Shown here: positions 31,717 to 40,355 of the stretch, piece after piece
Position numbering within the stretch: position 1 is the stretch's first letter
How the letters are laid out: each line of letters begins with the position of its first letter
Source: JAUZOB01 sp963692465
GTDB taxonomy: Bacteria > Bacteroidota > Bacteroidia > Bacteroidales > Prolixibacteraceae
Direction of reading: 5' to 3'
Assembly (NCBI GenBank): GCA_963692465.1
Contig: OY829943.1
Location: forward strand, 2,542,001 to 2,606,000
Length of the DNA stretch: 64,000 nucleotides
The notes under the pieces: generated by a model
What the model was told of the DNA's origin: nothing
Database searches by the model: none
Seen by the model: only the letters and a program-made list of their open reading frames with translations
Program-made: the position numbers and the translations under genes

Positions 31717-33621
31717 ATGAAAATGAAAAGACATTATTTGTTCTTTTTAGTTGTTTCCTTGCTTTTTTCAATGTCTATCGTACATGGTCAGGAGAGGGTG
31801 AGTGCGATAAAAATTGTACCAGAACCTGTGAATATACAGGAAAAGCAAGGGGTATTCCCATTAACATCCAACGTGAAAATTGTTAATTTCTCGGGAAGTA
31901 AAGAAGTTGGTGAGACTGCAAAATTGTTTTCAGAACAGATTGCTCTTTCAACAGGAATTAATTTGAAGATTGTTCCTGTTGATGGTTCAGAAAATCAGAC
32001 GATTAAGCTGATGTTGAATAAGAAAGAAAATCAGACGATTGGAAAAGAAGGATATACATTGAGTGTGACCAAAAGCAAAATCGTAATTACGGCCAATAAA
32101 CCGGCTGGAATATTTTACGGATTACAAACTTTAACTCAATTACTTCCTCCAGAGGTTTCAGGAAAAGCGAAAGTAAATCGATTGAGATGGACTGTTCCTT
32201 GTGTGGAAATCAAGGATTATCCGAGATTCGGATGGCGTGGATTGATGTTAGATGTGAGTCGTCATTTTTTTTCAAAGGAATTTGTAAAAAGATATATTGA
32301 TCAAATGTCGAAGTATAAATTAAATACTTTTCATTGGCATTTGACCGATAATCAGGGCTGGCGGATTGAAATCAAAGGATTACCGGAACTGACAACGATT
32401 GGAGCATGGAGAGTTCCGAGGACAGGAAAATTCTGCACATTTGAATCACCGGCTCCGGGAGAGAAGGCAACCGACGGAGGCTATTACACCCAGGAAGATA
32501 TAAAAGAGGTTGTTTTGTATGCACAAAAAAGATTTGTAAATATTGTTCCTGAAGTTGATGTTCCCGGGCATAGTAAAGCTTTTATTGTTTCATATCCGGA
32601 CGCTTCTTGTACCGGATTGCAGTATTCGGTAAATGCTGGTTTTATGCAGGATAATGATGATCTTGTATTGTGTGCAGGGAATGAGGATAATTTTAAAAAA
32701 TTAGAAATTATTTTTTCACAGATAGCGTCATTATTCCCAGGGAAATATATCCATGTCGGAGGCGATGAGGCATGGAAAGATTTTTGGAAAAAGTGCCCGA
32801 AATGTCAGCAAAGAATGAAAGACGAGGGATTAAAGAATGAGGGCGAATTACAAAGTTATTTCATAAAGCGAATTGAAAAGATTTTATTGTCTAAAGGGAA
32901 AACACTCGTTGGTTGGGATGAGATATTAGAAGGTGGATTAGCTCCGAGTGCCGTAGTGATGTCCTGGCGAGGAAGTGCAGGGGGAATTGAGGCTGCACAA
33001 AAAGGACATGAAGCTGTTATGTCTCCGAATGACTTTTGCTATTTTAATCAACCACAGGGAGAATTAGCAATAGAACGGGTTTATGCAGGAGGTTCATTGA
33101 TCGGAGTTTCTAAGGCGTATGAATGTGAACCTGTTCCTGAAGGTGTTGATGCAAAGTATATACTAGGTGGCCAGGCAAACTTATGGAGCGAGTTTGTTGC
33201 CAGTCCGAGAATTGCCGAATATATGACATGGCCGAGAGCTTTGGCTCTTTCGGAAGTCTTCTGGTCTCCAAAGGCAAAACGAAATTGGAATGATTTTGCA
33301 GTGCGAATGGAAATGCAATTTCCCCGTTTTGAAAAAGAAGGCGTGAATTATGCACCCAGTGTGTATGATCCGACGATTGTTCCGGTTAAGAATGAAAATG
33401 GGGAGATGGAATTAACTTTTACGACAGAGTTGAAAGATTTGGATGTTTATTATACTTTCGATTGTACTTTCCCAGATAACTATTCTCCTAGATATCAACA
33501 GAAACCTATTTCTATTCCGAAAGGGGCATCTGAAGTATGGGTGATAACTTATCGAAAAGATAAGCCTATAGGGCGACTATTGGTTATGAGACTTAATGAT
33601 TTAAAATCAAGATTGAAATAA
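31717..33621 (+). CDS. GH20 beta-N-acetylhexosaminidase, copy 2 (mosaic)
   Basis: A 634-aa secreted GH20 enzyme with signal peptide, GH20b domain, barrel and C-terminal beta-domain as in copy 1, and catalytic Asp350-Glu351 in HVGGDEAW. It is a mosaic: 31768-32323 is nearly identical in DNA to the start of copy 3, while the catalytic and C-terminal parts follow copy 1, nearly base for base over 31364-31674/33289-33599. One visible difference from copy 1 is Cys for Trp in TGKFCTFESP, in a loop just after the start of the barrel. Confidence 0.94.
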   Translation: MKMKRHYLFFLVVSLLFSMSIVHGQERVSAIKIVPEPVNIQEKQGVFPLTSNVKIVNFSGSKEVGETAKLFSEQIALSTGINLKIVPVDGSENQTIKLMLNKKENQTIGKEGYTLSVTKSKIVITANKPAGIFYGLQTLTQLLPPEVSGKAKVNRLRWTVPCVEIKDYPRFGWRGLMLDVSRHFFSKEFVKRYIDQMSKYKLNTFHWHLTDNQGWRIEIKGLPELTTIGAWRVPRTGKFCTFESPAPGEKATDGGYYTQEDIKEVVLYAQKRFVNIVPEVDVPGHSKAFIVSYPDASCTGLQYSVNAGFMQDNDDLVLCAGNEDNFKKLEIIFSQIASLFPGKYIHVGGDEAWKDFWKKCPKCQQRMKDEGLKNEGELQSYFIKRIEKILLSKGKTLVGWDEILEGGLAPSAVVMSWRGSAGGIEAAQKGHEAVMSPNDFCYFNQPQGELAIERVYAGGSLIGVSKAYECEPVPEGVDAKYILGGQANLWSEFVASPRIAEYMTWPRALALSEVFWSPKAKRNWNDFAVRMEMQFPRFEKEGVNYAPSVYDPTIVPVKNENGEMELTFTTELKDLDVYYTFDCTFPDNYSPRYQQKPISIPKGASEVWVITYRKDKPIGRLLVMRLNDLKSRLK

Positions 33622-33645
33622 AAAAGCTAATATAAATCTATTGAA

Positions 33646-35535
33646 ATGAAAAAATACTGTTCGTTATTTTTAATCGTTTTCTTGTTTTCTTCAATGTCTA
33701 TCGTACATGGTCAGGAGAGGGTGAGTGCGATAAAAATTGTACCAGAACCTGTGAATATACAGGAAAAGCAAGGGGTATTCCCATTAACATCCAACGTGAA
33801 AATTGTTAATTTCTCGGGAAGTAAAGACGTTGGTGAGACTGCAAAATTGTTTTCAGAACAGATTGCTCTTTCAACAGGAATTAATTTGAAGATTGTTCCT
33901 GTCGATGGTTCAGAAAATCAGACGATTAAGCTGATGTTGAATAAGAAAGAAAATCAGACGATTGGAAAAGAAGGATATACGTTGAGTGTGACCAAAAGCA
34001 AAATCGTAATTACGGCCAATAAACCGGCTGGAATATTTTACGGATTACAAACTTTAACTCAATTGTTTCCTCCAGAGGTTTCAGGAAAAGCGAAAGTAAA
34101 TCGATCGAGATGGACTGTTCCTTGCGTGGAAATCAAGGATTATCCGAGATTCGGATGGCGTGGATTGATGTTAGATGTGAGTCGTCATTTCTTTTCAAAG
34201 GAATTTGTAAAAAGATATATTGATCAAATGGCGAAGTATAAATTCAATGTATTCCATTGGCATTTGGCAGACAATAATGGATGGAGAATAGAAATAAAAG
34301 CCTATCCAAAACTGACAGAGATAGGTGCATGGCGTGTTCCCCGTACCGGAATTTATGGTTCATTTGAGCCGCCACTCCCAGGAGAAAAAGCAACTGACGG
34401 AGGTTTTTATACTCAAGAGGACATTAAAGAGATTGTACAATATGCCCAGGAGCGGAATATAACGATTGTTCCGGAGATAGACCTTCCCGGTCATAGTTTA
34501 GCGTTAGTCGCAGCTTATCCTGAAGCATCTTGTTCCGGGAAACAATATTCTGTTTATGCTGGATTTAATAGTTTTCCCGGATATAATGTTTTATGTGCAG
34601 GGAATGAGAATAATTTTGTGATGATTGATAAGATTTTCACAGAAATGGCTGCATTATTTCCTGGTAAATATATACACATTGGGGGCGATGAAGTGGATAA
34701 GAGTTTTTGGAAGCAGTGTCCAAAGTGCCAGCAACGAATGAAAGATGAGGGATTGAAAAGCGATGAGGAATTACAGAGCTATTTTATAAAAAGACTTGAA
34801 AAAATTCTTTTATCTAAAGGAAAAACATTAATCGGCTGGGATGAAATATTAGAAGGTGGTTTGGCTAAGAGTGCAGTTGTTATGTCATGGAGAGGAATGG
34901 ATGGAGGAATCGCTGCTGCGAAGGCCGGACATGAAGTGGTTATGTCTCCGGTTCAGAATTGCTATTTGGATTATATGCAGGCCGACCATACCGTAGAGCG
35001 TATTGGTGGAGGTTTTTTAAGTTTGTCGCAGGCCTATAAGTTTGAACCTGTTCCTGAAGGTGTTGATGCAAAATATATTTTAGGAGGTCAAGGAAATGTA
35101 TGGACAGAATATATCCCTAATGATCGTAGGGTTGAATATATGACTTGGCCGAGAGCGTTTGCTTTGTCGGAATCATTATGGTCGCCTAAGGATAAAAAGA
35201 ATTGGGACAATTTTGTTCCACGAATGGAGGCTCAATTAGCGAGACTTCAGGCAGAAAAGGTCAACTATGCTCCTAGTGTGTATGATCCGACGATTGTTCC
35301 AGTAAAAGATAAAGACGGAAATATGCAACTGACTTTTACGACTGAGATTAAGGGATTAGATGTGTATTACACCTTCGATGGTACTTTCCCTGATAATTTT
35401 GCTCCGAAATATCAACAGAAACCTATTGATATTCCTAAAGGAGCTTCTGAAATCTGGGTAATAACTTATCGGAATGGGAAACCTATCGGAAGACTGATGG
35501 TGATTTCAATGGTTGAGTTACATCAACGGTTATAA
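33646..35535 (+). CDS. GH20 beta-N-acetylhexosaminidase, copy 3
   Basis: A 629-aa secreted GH20 enzyme with catalytic Asp348-Glu349 in HIGGDEVDKSFW. The first ~200 residues match copy 2 almost exactly, whereas the catalytic barrel is clearly divergent (FHWHLADNNGWRIEIKAYPKL; EPPLPGEKATDGGFY; VWTEYIPNDRRVEYMTWPRAFALSE). Different residues after the catalytic pair suggest a different aglycone or linkage preference from copies 1 and 2. Last gene before a strong terminator. Confidence 0.94.
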   Translation: MKKYCSLFLIVFLFSSMSIVHGQERVSAIKIVPEPVNIQEKQGVFPLTSNVKIVNFSGSKDVGETAKLFSEQIALSTGINLKIVPVDGSENQTIKLMLNKKENQTIGKEGYTLSVTKSKIVITANKPAGIFYGLQTLTQLFPPEVSGKAKVNRSRWTVPCVEIKDYPRFGWRGLMLDVSRHFFSKEFVKRYIDQMAKYKFNVFHWHLADNNGWRIEIKAYPKLTEIGAWRVPRTGIYGSFEPPLPGEKATDGGFYTQEDIKEIVQYAQERNITIVPEIDLPGHSLALVAAYPEASCSGKQYSVYAGFNSFPGYNVLCAGNENNFVMIDKIFTEMAALFPGKYIHIGGDEVDKSFWKQCPKCQQRMKDEGLKSDEELQSYFIKRLEKILLSKGKTLIGWDEILEGGLAKSAVVMSWRGMDGGIAAAKAGHEVVMSPVQNCYLDYMQADHTVERIGGGFLSLSQAYKFEPVPEGVDAKYILGGQGNVWTEYIPNDRRVEYMTWPRAFALSESLWSPKDKKNWDNFVPRMEAQLARLQAEKVNYAPSVYDPTIVPVKDKDGNMQLTFTTEIKGLDVYYTFDGTFPDNFAPKYQQKPIDIPKGASEIWVITYRNGKPIGRLMVISMVELHQRL

Positions 35536-35596
35536 TGTTTTCTGGGTGACATCTTAAACGCTCAATTTATTTCTCAGAATTAATCTGTACAATTTC

Positions 35597-35632
35597 ATGT
35601 AGGTAGTAACAATCGTTACTACCTGCATTTTA
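35597..35632 (+). terminator. Terminator after the GH20 operon
   Basis: ATGTAGGTAGTAAC (35597-35610) and GTTACTACCTGCAT (35615-35628) form a 14-bp stem with one T-G pair and an AATC loop, followed by a short T-run (TTTTAAT). The hairpin is unusually perfect. Confidence 0.8.
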
Positions 35633-35642
35633 ATAAATAATT

Positions 35643-35671
35643 TTTGATGTATTGCATCGGATATAACTTTG
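35643..35671 (+). promoter_or_regulatory. Promoter upstream of 35738, without an operator
   Basis: TAACTTTG (35664-35671) fits the -7 consensus TAnnTTTG. TTTG at 35643-35646 may serve as the -33 element with a 17-nt spacer. No CATTTTGTATAAA-type direct repeat is seen here, so this unit may be controlled differently from its neighbours. Confidence 0.5.
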
Positions 35672-35737
35672 GTATGAAAGTCCGATCGTGTTGTAATTTA
35701 GAAAATGCTGTGTCTCATTAATTTAAGAACCTAAGCG

Positions 35738-37447
35738 ATGAAGAGAAAGGAAAGTGTGATGCAATGGGGAAGAATAACAAGCCTTGCATTGTTGATGATT
35801 TTGTGTGTGTTGACTATTACAGTAAAAGCATCAACACCCAAAATTGAAAAAGAACATCCTAAGATTGTGAATATTATCAATTTTGTTCGTTTTTGTGAAC
35901 CTCGTGATGCAGAAATTACAGAGGATGTTCTATTTCAGACAACTGTTCATCAGGTTGAGATGATGAAAAAATATCATCTGAGAGGAACTTTCCTTTTGCA
36001 ATATGATGCATTAAAAGATTCAAGATATCAGAAATTATTCAAGAGTCTTCCGGCGGGTATGGTAGAAATTGGTGGATGGTGGGAAATTCCCCAACCGCTG
36101 GTAGAAGATGCCGGAATGAAATGGAGGGGTCGGTATCCTTGGGATTGGCATGCGAATGTTGGTTTTGCAACAGGTTATTCTCCTGTCGAGCGTGAAAAGT
36201 TAATCGACACTTATATGAAGACCTTTAAGGGAATCTTTGGGCATTATCCGAAATCAGTGGGATCTTGGTTTATAGATGAACGTTCTTTAGATTATATGGT
36301 TCGAAAATATGGAATTGAAGCTTCTTGCGGATGCCGGGATCAGATAGGAACTGATGGCTATACCTTATGGGGCGGATACTGGAATCAGGGGTATTACCCA
36401 AGTCGTAAAAATGCTTATATGCCAGCTCAAACAAGGGAAGGACAGATTCCAATTCCTATATTCAGAATGCTTGGAAGTGATCCGATTCGTCAGTATGATG
36501 ACGGAATCGGTCAGGAGATGCAGGGCGTCGCTACGATGGAGCCCTCATTTAGTACGGGAGGAGCGGATACTACGATGGTTAACTGGTATTTTAAACAATT
36601 TATTGAAGGCCCTTGCATGCAATATGGTTATGTTCAGCTGGGGCAGGAGAATTCTTTTACATGGAAAACAATGAAAAAGGGTTTCGAAATACAGTTGCCT
36701 TTAATTGCAAAACTTCGGGATGAAGGGAAAATAGAGGTTCGAACTCTTTTGGAAACTGGTAGGTGGTTCAAAAAGAACTATAAGACGACGCCGGCAACCA
36801 GTGTTAGTGTATTGGAAGATATGCGTGGTGGTGCAGAAAAAACGGTTTGGTTCGACAGTCGTTACTATCGGATTAATCTGTTATGGAATAAGGGTCTCAT
36901 GCGATTCAGGGATATCCATTTGTTTGATGAGAACTTACCCTCTGATTATTTTAATACAGCAGGAACGTCAACAAGTTGTAACTTTTATACTCTTCCTGTT
37001 GTTGATGGAAATCAGTGGAGTAGCGAGAAGAAGATGGCAGGTTTAAGGTTGATGGCAAAAATTAACGGTAAAGAAGTAGAGATTGAAGGGGGAATGCCTC
37101 AAATTAATGATTCAAAAGAAGGTGAATTACGCATTTCGTGGCCATTAACGTCTGTTCAGGGAAAGTTCATAGTTGTCTTGAATGAAAAGAAAGCAATTAT
37201 GCGACTTGAGAGTTCATTACCTATTGACTGGACATTGAATTTAACGACAGCTGAAGGGGTGAAACTTCCGTTTCAAGATATAAATGAGCGAAAGATTAGT
37301 TGTGAATATAAGAATTTCAAGTATTTTGTTTCTGCTGAAACCGGGCTGTTTAAGGGACCTGACTCGATTAATGCTTTACAAATTAATCCAGAGCACAATA
37401 CTATTGTTTTAAATTTCGCAGCGAGAGCTCATACTAACGGTAAATAA
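35738..37447 (+). CDS. Secreted enzyme of unrecognised family, deacetylase/GH57-like barrel suspected
   Basis: A 569-aa protein with a hydrophobic signal segment (about 12-31). The N-terminal ~350 residues resemble the (beta/alpha)7 fold of polysaccharide deacetylases and GH38/57-like enzymes: NIINFVRF, HLRGTFLLQYDALKD, EIGGWWEIPQPLVEDAG, GSWFIDERSLDYMVRKYGIEASCGCRDQ and YVQLGQENSFTW. The last ~180 residues look like a beta-sandwich. Conserved-looking Asp/Glu/His suggest an active enzyme, but I cannot name reaction or family. It is followed after 45 nt by the GH78 gene, so it probably acts on the same rhamnoglycan. An alternative start is ATG 35759. Confidence 0.55.
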   Translation: MKRKESVMQWGRITSLALLMILCVLTITVKASTPKIEKEHPKIVNIINFVRFCEPRDAEITEDVLFQTTVHQVEMMKKYHLRGTFLLQYDALKDSRYQKLFKSLPAGMVEIGGWWEIPQPLVEDAGMKWRGRYPWDWHANVGFATGYSPVEREKLIDTYMKTFKGIFGHYPKSVGSWFIDERSLDYMVRKYGIEASCGCRDQIGTDGYTLWGGYWNQGYYPSRKNAYMPAQTREGQIPIPIFRMLGSDPIRQYDDGIGQEMQGVATMEPSFSTGGADTTMVNWYFKQFIEGPCMQYGYVQLGQENSFTWKTMKKGFEIQLPLIAKLRDEGKIEVRTLLETGRWFKKNYKTTPATSVSVLEDMRGGAEKTVWFDSRYYRINLLWNKGLMRFRDIHLFDENLPSDYFNTAGTSTSCNFYTLPVVDGNQWSSEKKMAGLRLMAKINGKEVEIEGGMPQINDSKEGELRISWPLTSVQGKFIVVLNEKKAIMRLESSLPIDWTLNLTTAEGVKLPFQDINERKISCEYKNFKYFVSAETGLFKGPDSINALQINPEHNTIVLNFAARAHTNGK

Positions 37448-37492
37448 ATTGGTCATTAGCATCTTCCTTTTGGTTCTAAATAAAAAATTAGG

Positions 37493-40201
37493 ATGAAGAA
37501 TTGCACTTGGATAATTTTCCTTTCACTTTTGTTTATGACATTATTGTGTCAGGCCCAAAACAAGGACGAAGAACTTGGTGCTCCAATGGATTTAAAATGT
37601 GAATATCGTACAAATCCATTAGGAGTTGATATTGCATTTCCCCGATTATCATGGAAGTTGGATGACCCCCGCAGGGGAGCAATTCAACGGGCTTACAGGG
37701 TTCTTGTTGCTTCAGATTCCTCATTGTTAAAAGAAGGGAAAGCGAATTTGTGGGATTCCGGAAAAAGAAGGAGTGCTGATATGAATGCTGAATATAAGGG
37801 AAAATCCTTACAGTCAGGACAGCAATATTTCTGGAACGTGATTGTCTGGGACATGAAGGGAAGAAAGCACCAAAGTTTATATGCTGCATATTTTTATACG
37901 GGGTTATACGAATTAAAGGATTGGAAGGGAGAGTGGATTAGTGATGATCAAGATGTTAATAATCTGTTAGCTCCGTATTTTAGAAAAGACATTGAGGTAA
38001 AAAGAAAAGTTAAACGGGCTGTTGCCTATATCTGTGGACTTGGTTATTATGAATTGAGTCTGAATGGAGAAAAGGTGGGGGATCATATGTTGGATCCTGG
38101 TTACACTCGTTTTGATAAAACAGCATTATATGCGACGTATGATGTTACGACTGCGTTGAAGGATGGGAAAAATGCGATTGGTGTTGTATTGGGTAATGGA
38201 TGGTTTAATGAACAATTAAAGGCAGATTGGTATTTTGATCGGGCGCCATGGCGTGGCAGACCTCGTTTATTGTTTAATCTGGATATTGAGTATGAGAATG
38301 GGGAACACTATTGGGTCATTAGTAATTCGGAGTGGAAGGTTGGAACCGGACCGATTGTGTTTAATAATATTTATGCAGGAGAGAAATATGATGCTCGCTT
38401 AGAACAGAGTGGTTGGAATGAGATAGGGTTTGATGATCATAATTGGAAACAGGCTACAATTACCTCTCCGATTCCCGGAAAATTGAAATCGCAAATCATG
38501 CCCTCTATTCGAATAACGGAAAAGGTTAAACCGGTAAAATTCACGAAAATTGATGATAAAACTTATGTCTATGATTTCGGACATAATTTTTCTGGTATTT
38601 GTGATTTACATATTCAGGGAGAACGAGGAACCAAAGTGAAGATTTGTCATGGGGAACGTCTTGCTTCGAATGGACAGATGGATAACCGACTGATAGACCA
38701 ATATTTCCAATTTGATCAGCCGGATGAAGAGGGGCAGACCGATATTTATATCGTAAAAGGAGATGGAGCGGAGGAATATCACCCTCATTTTACCTATCAT
38801 GGCTTCCGGTATGTGGAGGTCTCTTCTGATAAACCGATAGAATTAAAAGAATCGGATTTAGAAGGTTGGGTAATGCATACGGATTTAAAACAGATAGGAA
38901 GTTTTTCTTGCTCTAATGAATTACTAAATGGAATTTGGAATGCAACAAAATGGTCTTATTTATCCAATTTAGAAAGCATCCCGACTGATTGTCCCCATCG
39001 GGAGAAAAATGGATGGACCGGTGATGGACATATCGCGTGTGATTTTGGATTGACAAATTTTGATGGTATCCTTTTTTATGAAAAATGGATCGGTGATTTT
39101 GCTGATGAACAGCGAAATAGTGGAGAAGTTCCTGGAATAATTCCAACTTCAGGATGGGGATATTCATGGGGAAACGGACCTGCCTGGGATAGTGGACTTT
39201 TAATTATTCCGTGGTCTTTATACAAATATTATGGAGACAAAACATTAATTGGACGATATTATGAAAATTACAAACGGTATGTTGATTATTTGACTTTCAG
39301 GTCGAAGCAAAACCTAGTAAATATAGGATTAGGCGACTGGGTGCCATGGAAAACGGAGACTCCGGTAGAGCTCACTTCTTCCTGTTACTATTATCAGGAT
39401 GCCTTGCTTTTATCTAAATTTTCAGAAATGACGGGAAAGCAAAAGGAGGAAGATTATTACCGGAAATTGGCTGAATCGATTAAGAATGCAATTAATAAAA
39501 AGTATTTGGATCGGGAGAATGCAATTTATGCCAATGGGAGTCAGACTTCATTAAGTGCTGCTATCTATTTTGGTGTCGTTCCGGAAGATTTGCAGAACAA
39601 AGTTGGGGATAACCTTGCAAAACAAGTTAAACGGGACGGGATGGATATTGGTTTATTGGGAAGCAAATATCTTCTGAATGCATTGAGTATGACTCAACAT
39701 TCGGATGTTGCTTATCAATTGGCCTCAAATGATAAGTTGCCGTCATGGGGATGGTGGATAAAGAACGGTGCTACAACACTCTATGAGGATTGGAACGGGA
39801 ATAATTCTCAGAATCATATTATGATGGGAGATATAAGTGCCTGGATGCTGAGAGAGTTGGCCGGAATTAATTACGATATAGAATGTCCGGGATATAAAAA
39901 AATTATTATCCGTCCGCACTTTGTCGATGGATTGGTCGATGTTGATGGAAAAACAGGTAGTGTATATGGGACTATTTCTTCGAAATGGAAGAAACAGGGG
40001 GCGAATATTACCCTTGATGTAATAGTTCCTGCAAATACAACGGCACAGGTGTATTTGCCTATTATAAAAGGGAAAAGTGTTTTTGAAGGGAACCGTGAAT
40101 TGCATGAAAATAAAACAAAAGGCATTTGTTATGTAGGTGAGATGAAAGATGCCCGGGTCTATGAGATCGTTGCAGGAACTTATCATTTTGCTATTCGTTA
40201 G
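37493..40201 (+). CDS. GH78 alpha-L-rhamnosidase
   Basis: A 902-aa secreted enzyme that cleaves terminal alpha-L-rhamnose. It has a signal peptide (1-21), an N-terminal Fn3-like region starting LKCEYRTNPLGVDIAFPRLSW, rhamnosidase N and concanavalin-like domains (about 155-460), then the (alpha/alpha)6 catalytic domain. Catalytic residues of the family are in place: Asp499, Glu504 and Asp511 in DCPHREKNGWTGD, and the general base candidate Glu765 in TTLYEDWNG. A C-terminal beta-domain ends the protein. Normal length. Confidence 0.94.
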   Translation: MKNCTWIIFLSLLFMTLLCQAQNKDEELGAPMDLKCEYRTNPLGVDIAFPRLSWKLDDPRRGAIQRAYRVLVASDSSLLKEGKANLWDSGKRRSADMNAEYKGKSLQSGQQYFWNVIVWDMKGRKHQSLYAAYFYTGLYELKDWKGEWISDDQDVNNLLAPYFRKDIEVKRKVKRAVAYICGLGYYELSLNGEKVGDHMLDPGYTRFDKTALYATYDVTTALKDGKNAIGVVLGNGWFNEQLKADWYFDRAPWRGRPRLLFNLDIEYENGEHYWVISNSEWKVGTGPIVFNNIYAGEKYDARLEQSGWNEIGFDDHNWKQATITSPIPGKLKSQIMPSIRITEKVKPVKFTKIDDKTYVYDFGHNFSGICDLHIQGERGTKVKICHGERLASNGQMDNRLIDQYFQFDQPDEEGQTDIYIVKGDGAEEYHPHFTYHGFRYVEVSSDKPIELKESDLEGWVMHTDLKQIGSFSCSNELLNGIWNATKWSYLSNLESIPTDCPHREKNGWTGDGHIACDFGLTNFDGILFYEKWIGDFADEQRNSGEVPGIIPTSGWGYSWGNGPAWDSGLLIIPWSLYKYYGDKTLIGRYYENYKRYVDYLTFRSKQNLVNIGLGDWVPWKTETPVELTSSCYYYQDALLLSKFSEMTGKQKEEDYYRKLAESIKNAINKKYLDRENAIYANGSQTSLSAAIYFGVVPEDLQNKVGDNLAKQVKRDGMDIGLLGSKYLLNALSMTQHSDVAYQLASNDKLPSWGWWIKNGATTLYEDWNGNNSQNHIMMGDISAWMLRELAGINYDIECPGYKKIIIRPHFVDGLVDVDGKTGSVYGTISSKWKKQGANITLDVIVPANTTAQVYLPIIKGKSVFEGNRELHENKTKGICYVGEMKDARVYEIVAGTYHFAIR

Positions 40202-40257
40202 CTTACTCTTTTTATTTTATGAATAAATAGAAACTGAAATATCTTCTTGGGATGAAT

Positions 40258-40320
40258 CATTTTGTATAAAGGATGGGTCATTTTATGCATTGATAAAAAA
40301 ATGTGATTGACTTATTTTTA
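40258..40320 (+). promoter_or_regulatory. Operator 2 and promoter of the GH106-like gene
   Basis: Half-sites CATTTTGTATAAAGG (40258) and CATTTTATGCATTGA (40279), 21 bp apart. TTG at 40290-40292 is the -33 element and TATTTTTA (40313-40320) a one-mismatch -7 element, 20 nt after it and 34 nt from the second half-site start. The start codon follows 35 nt later. Confidence 0.75.
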
Positions 40321-40355
40321 TTGATTGAAAAACTAACCTATTGAAATAGATCTGC

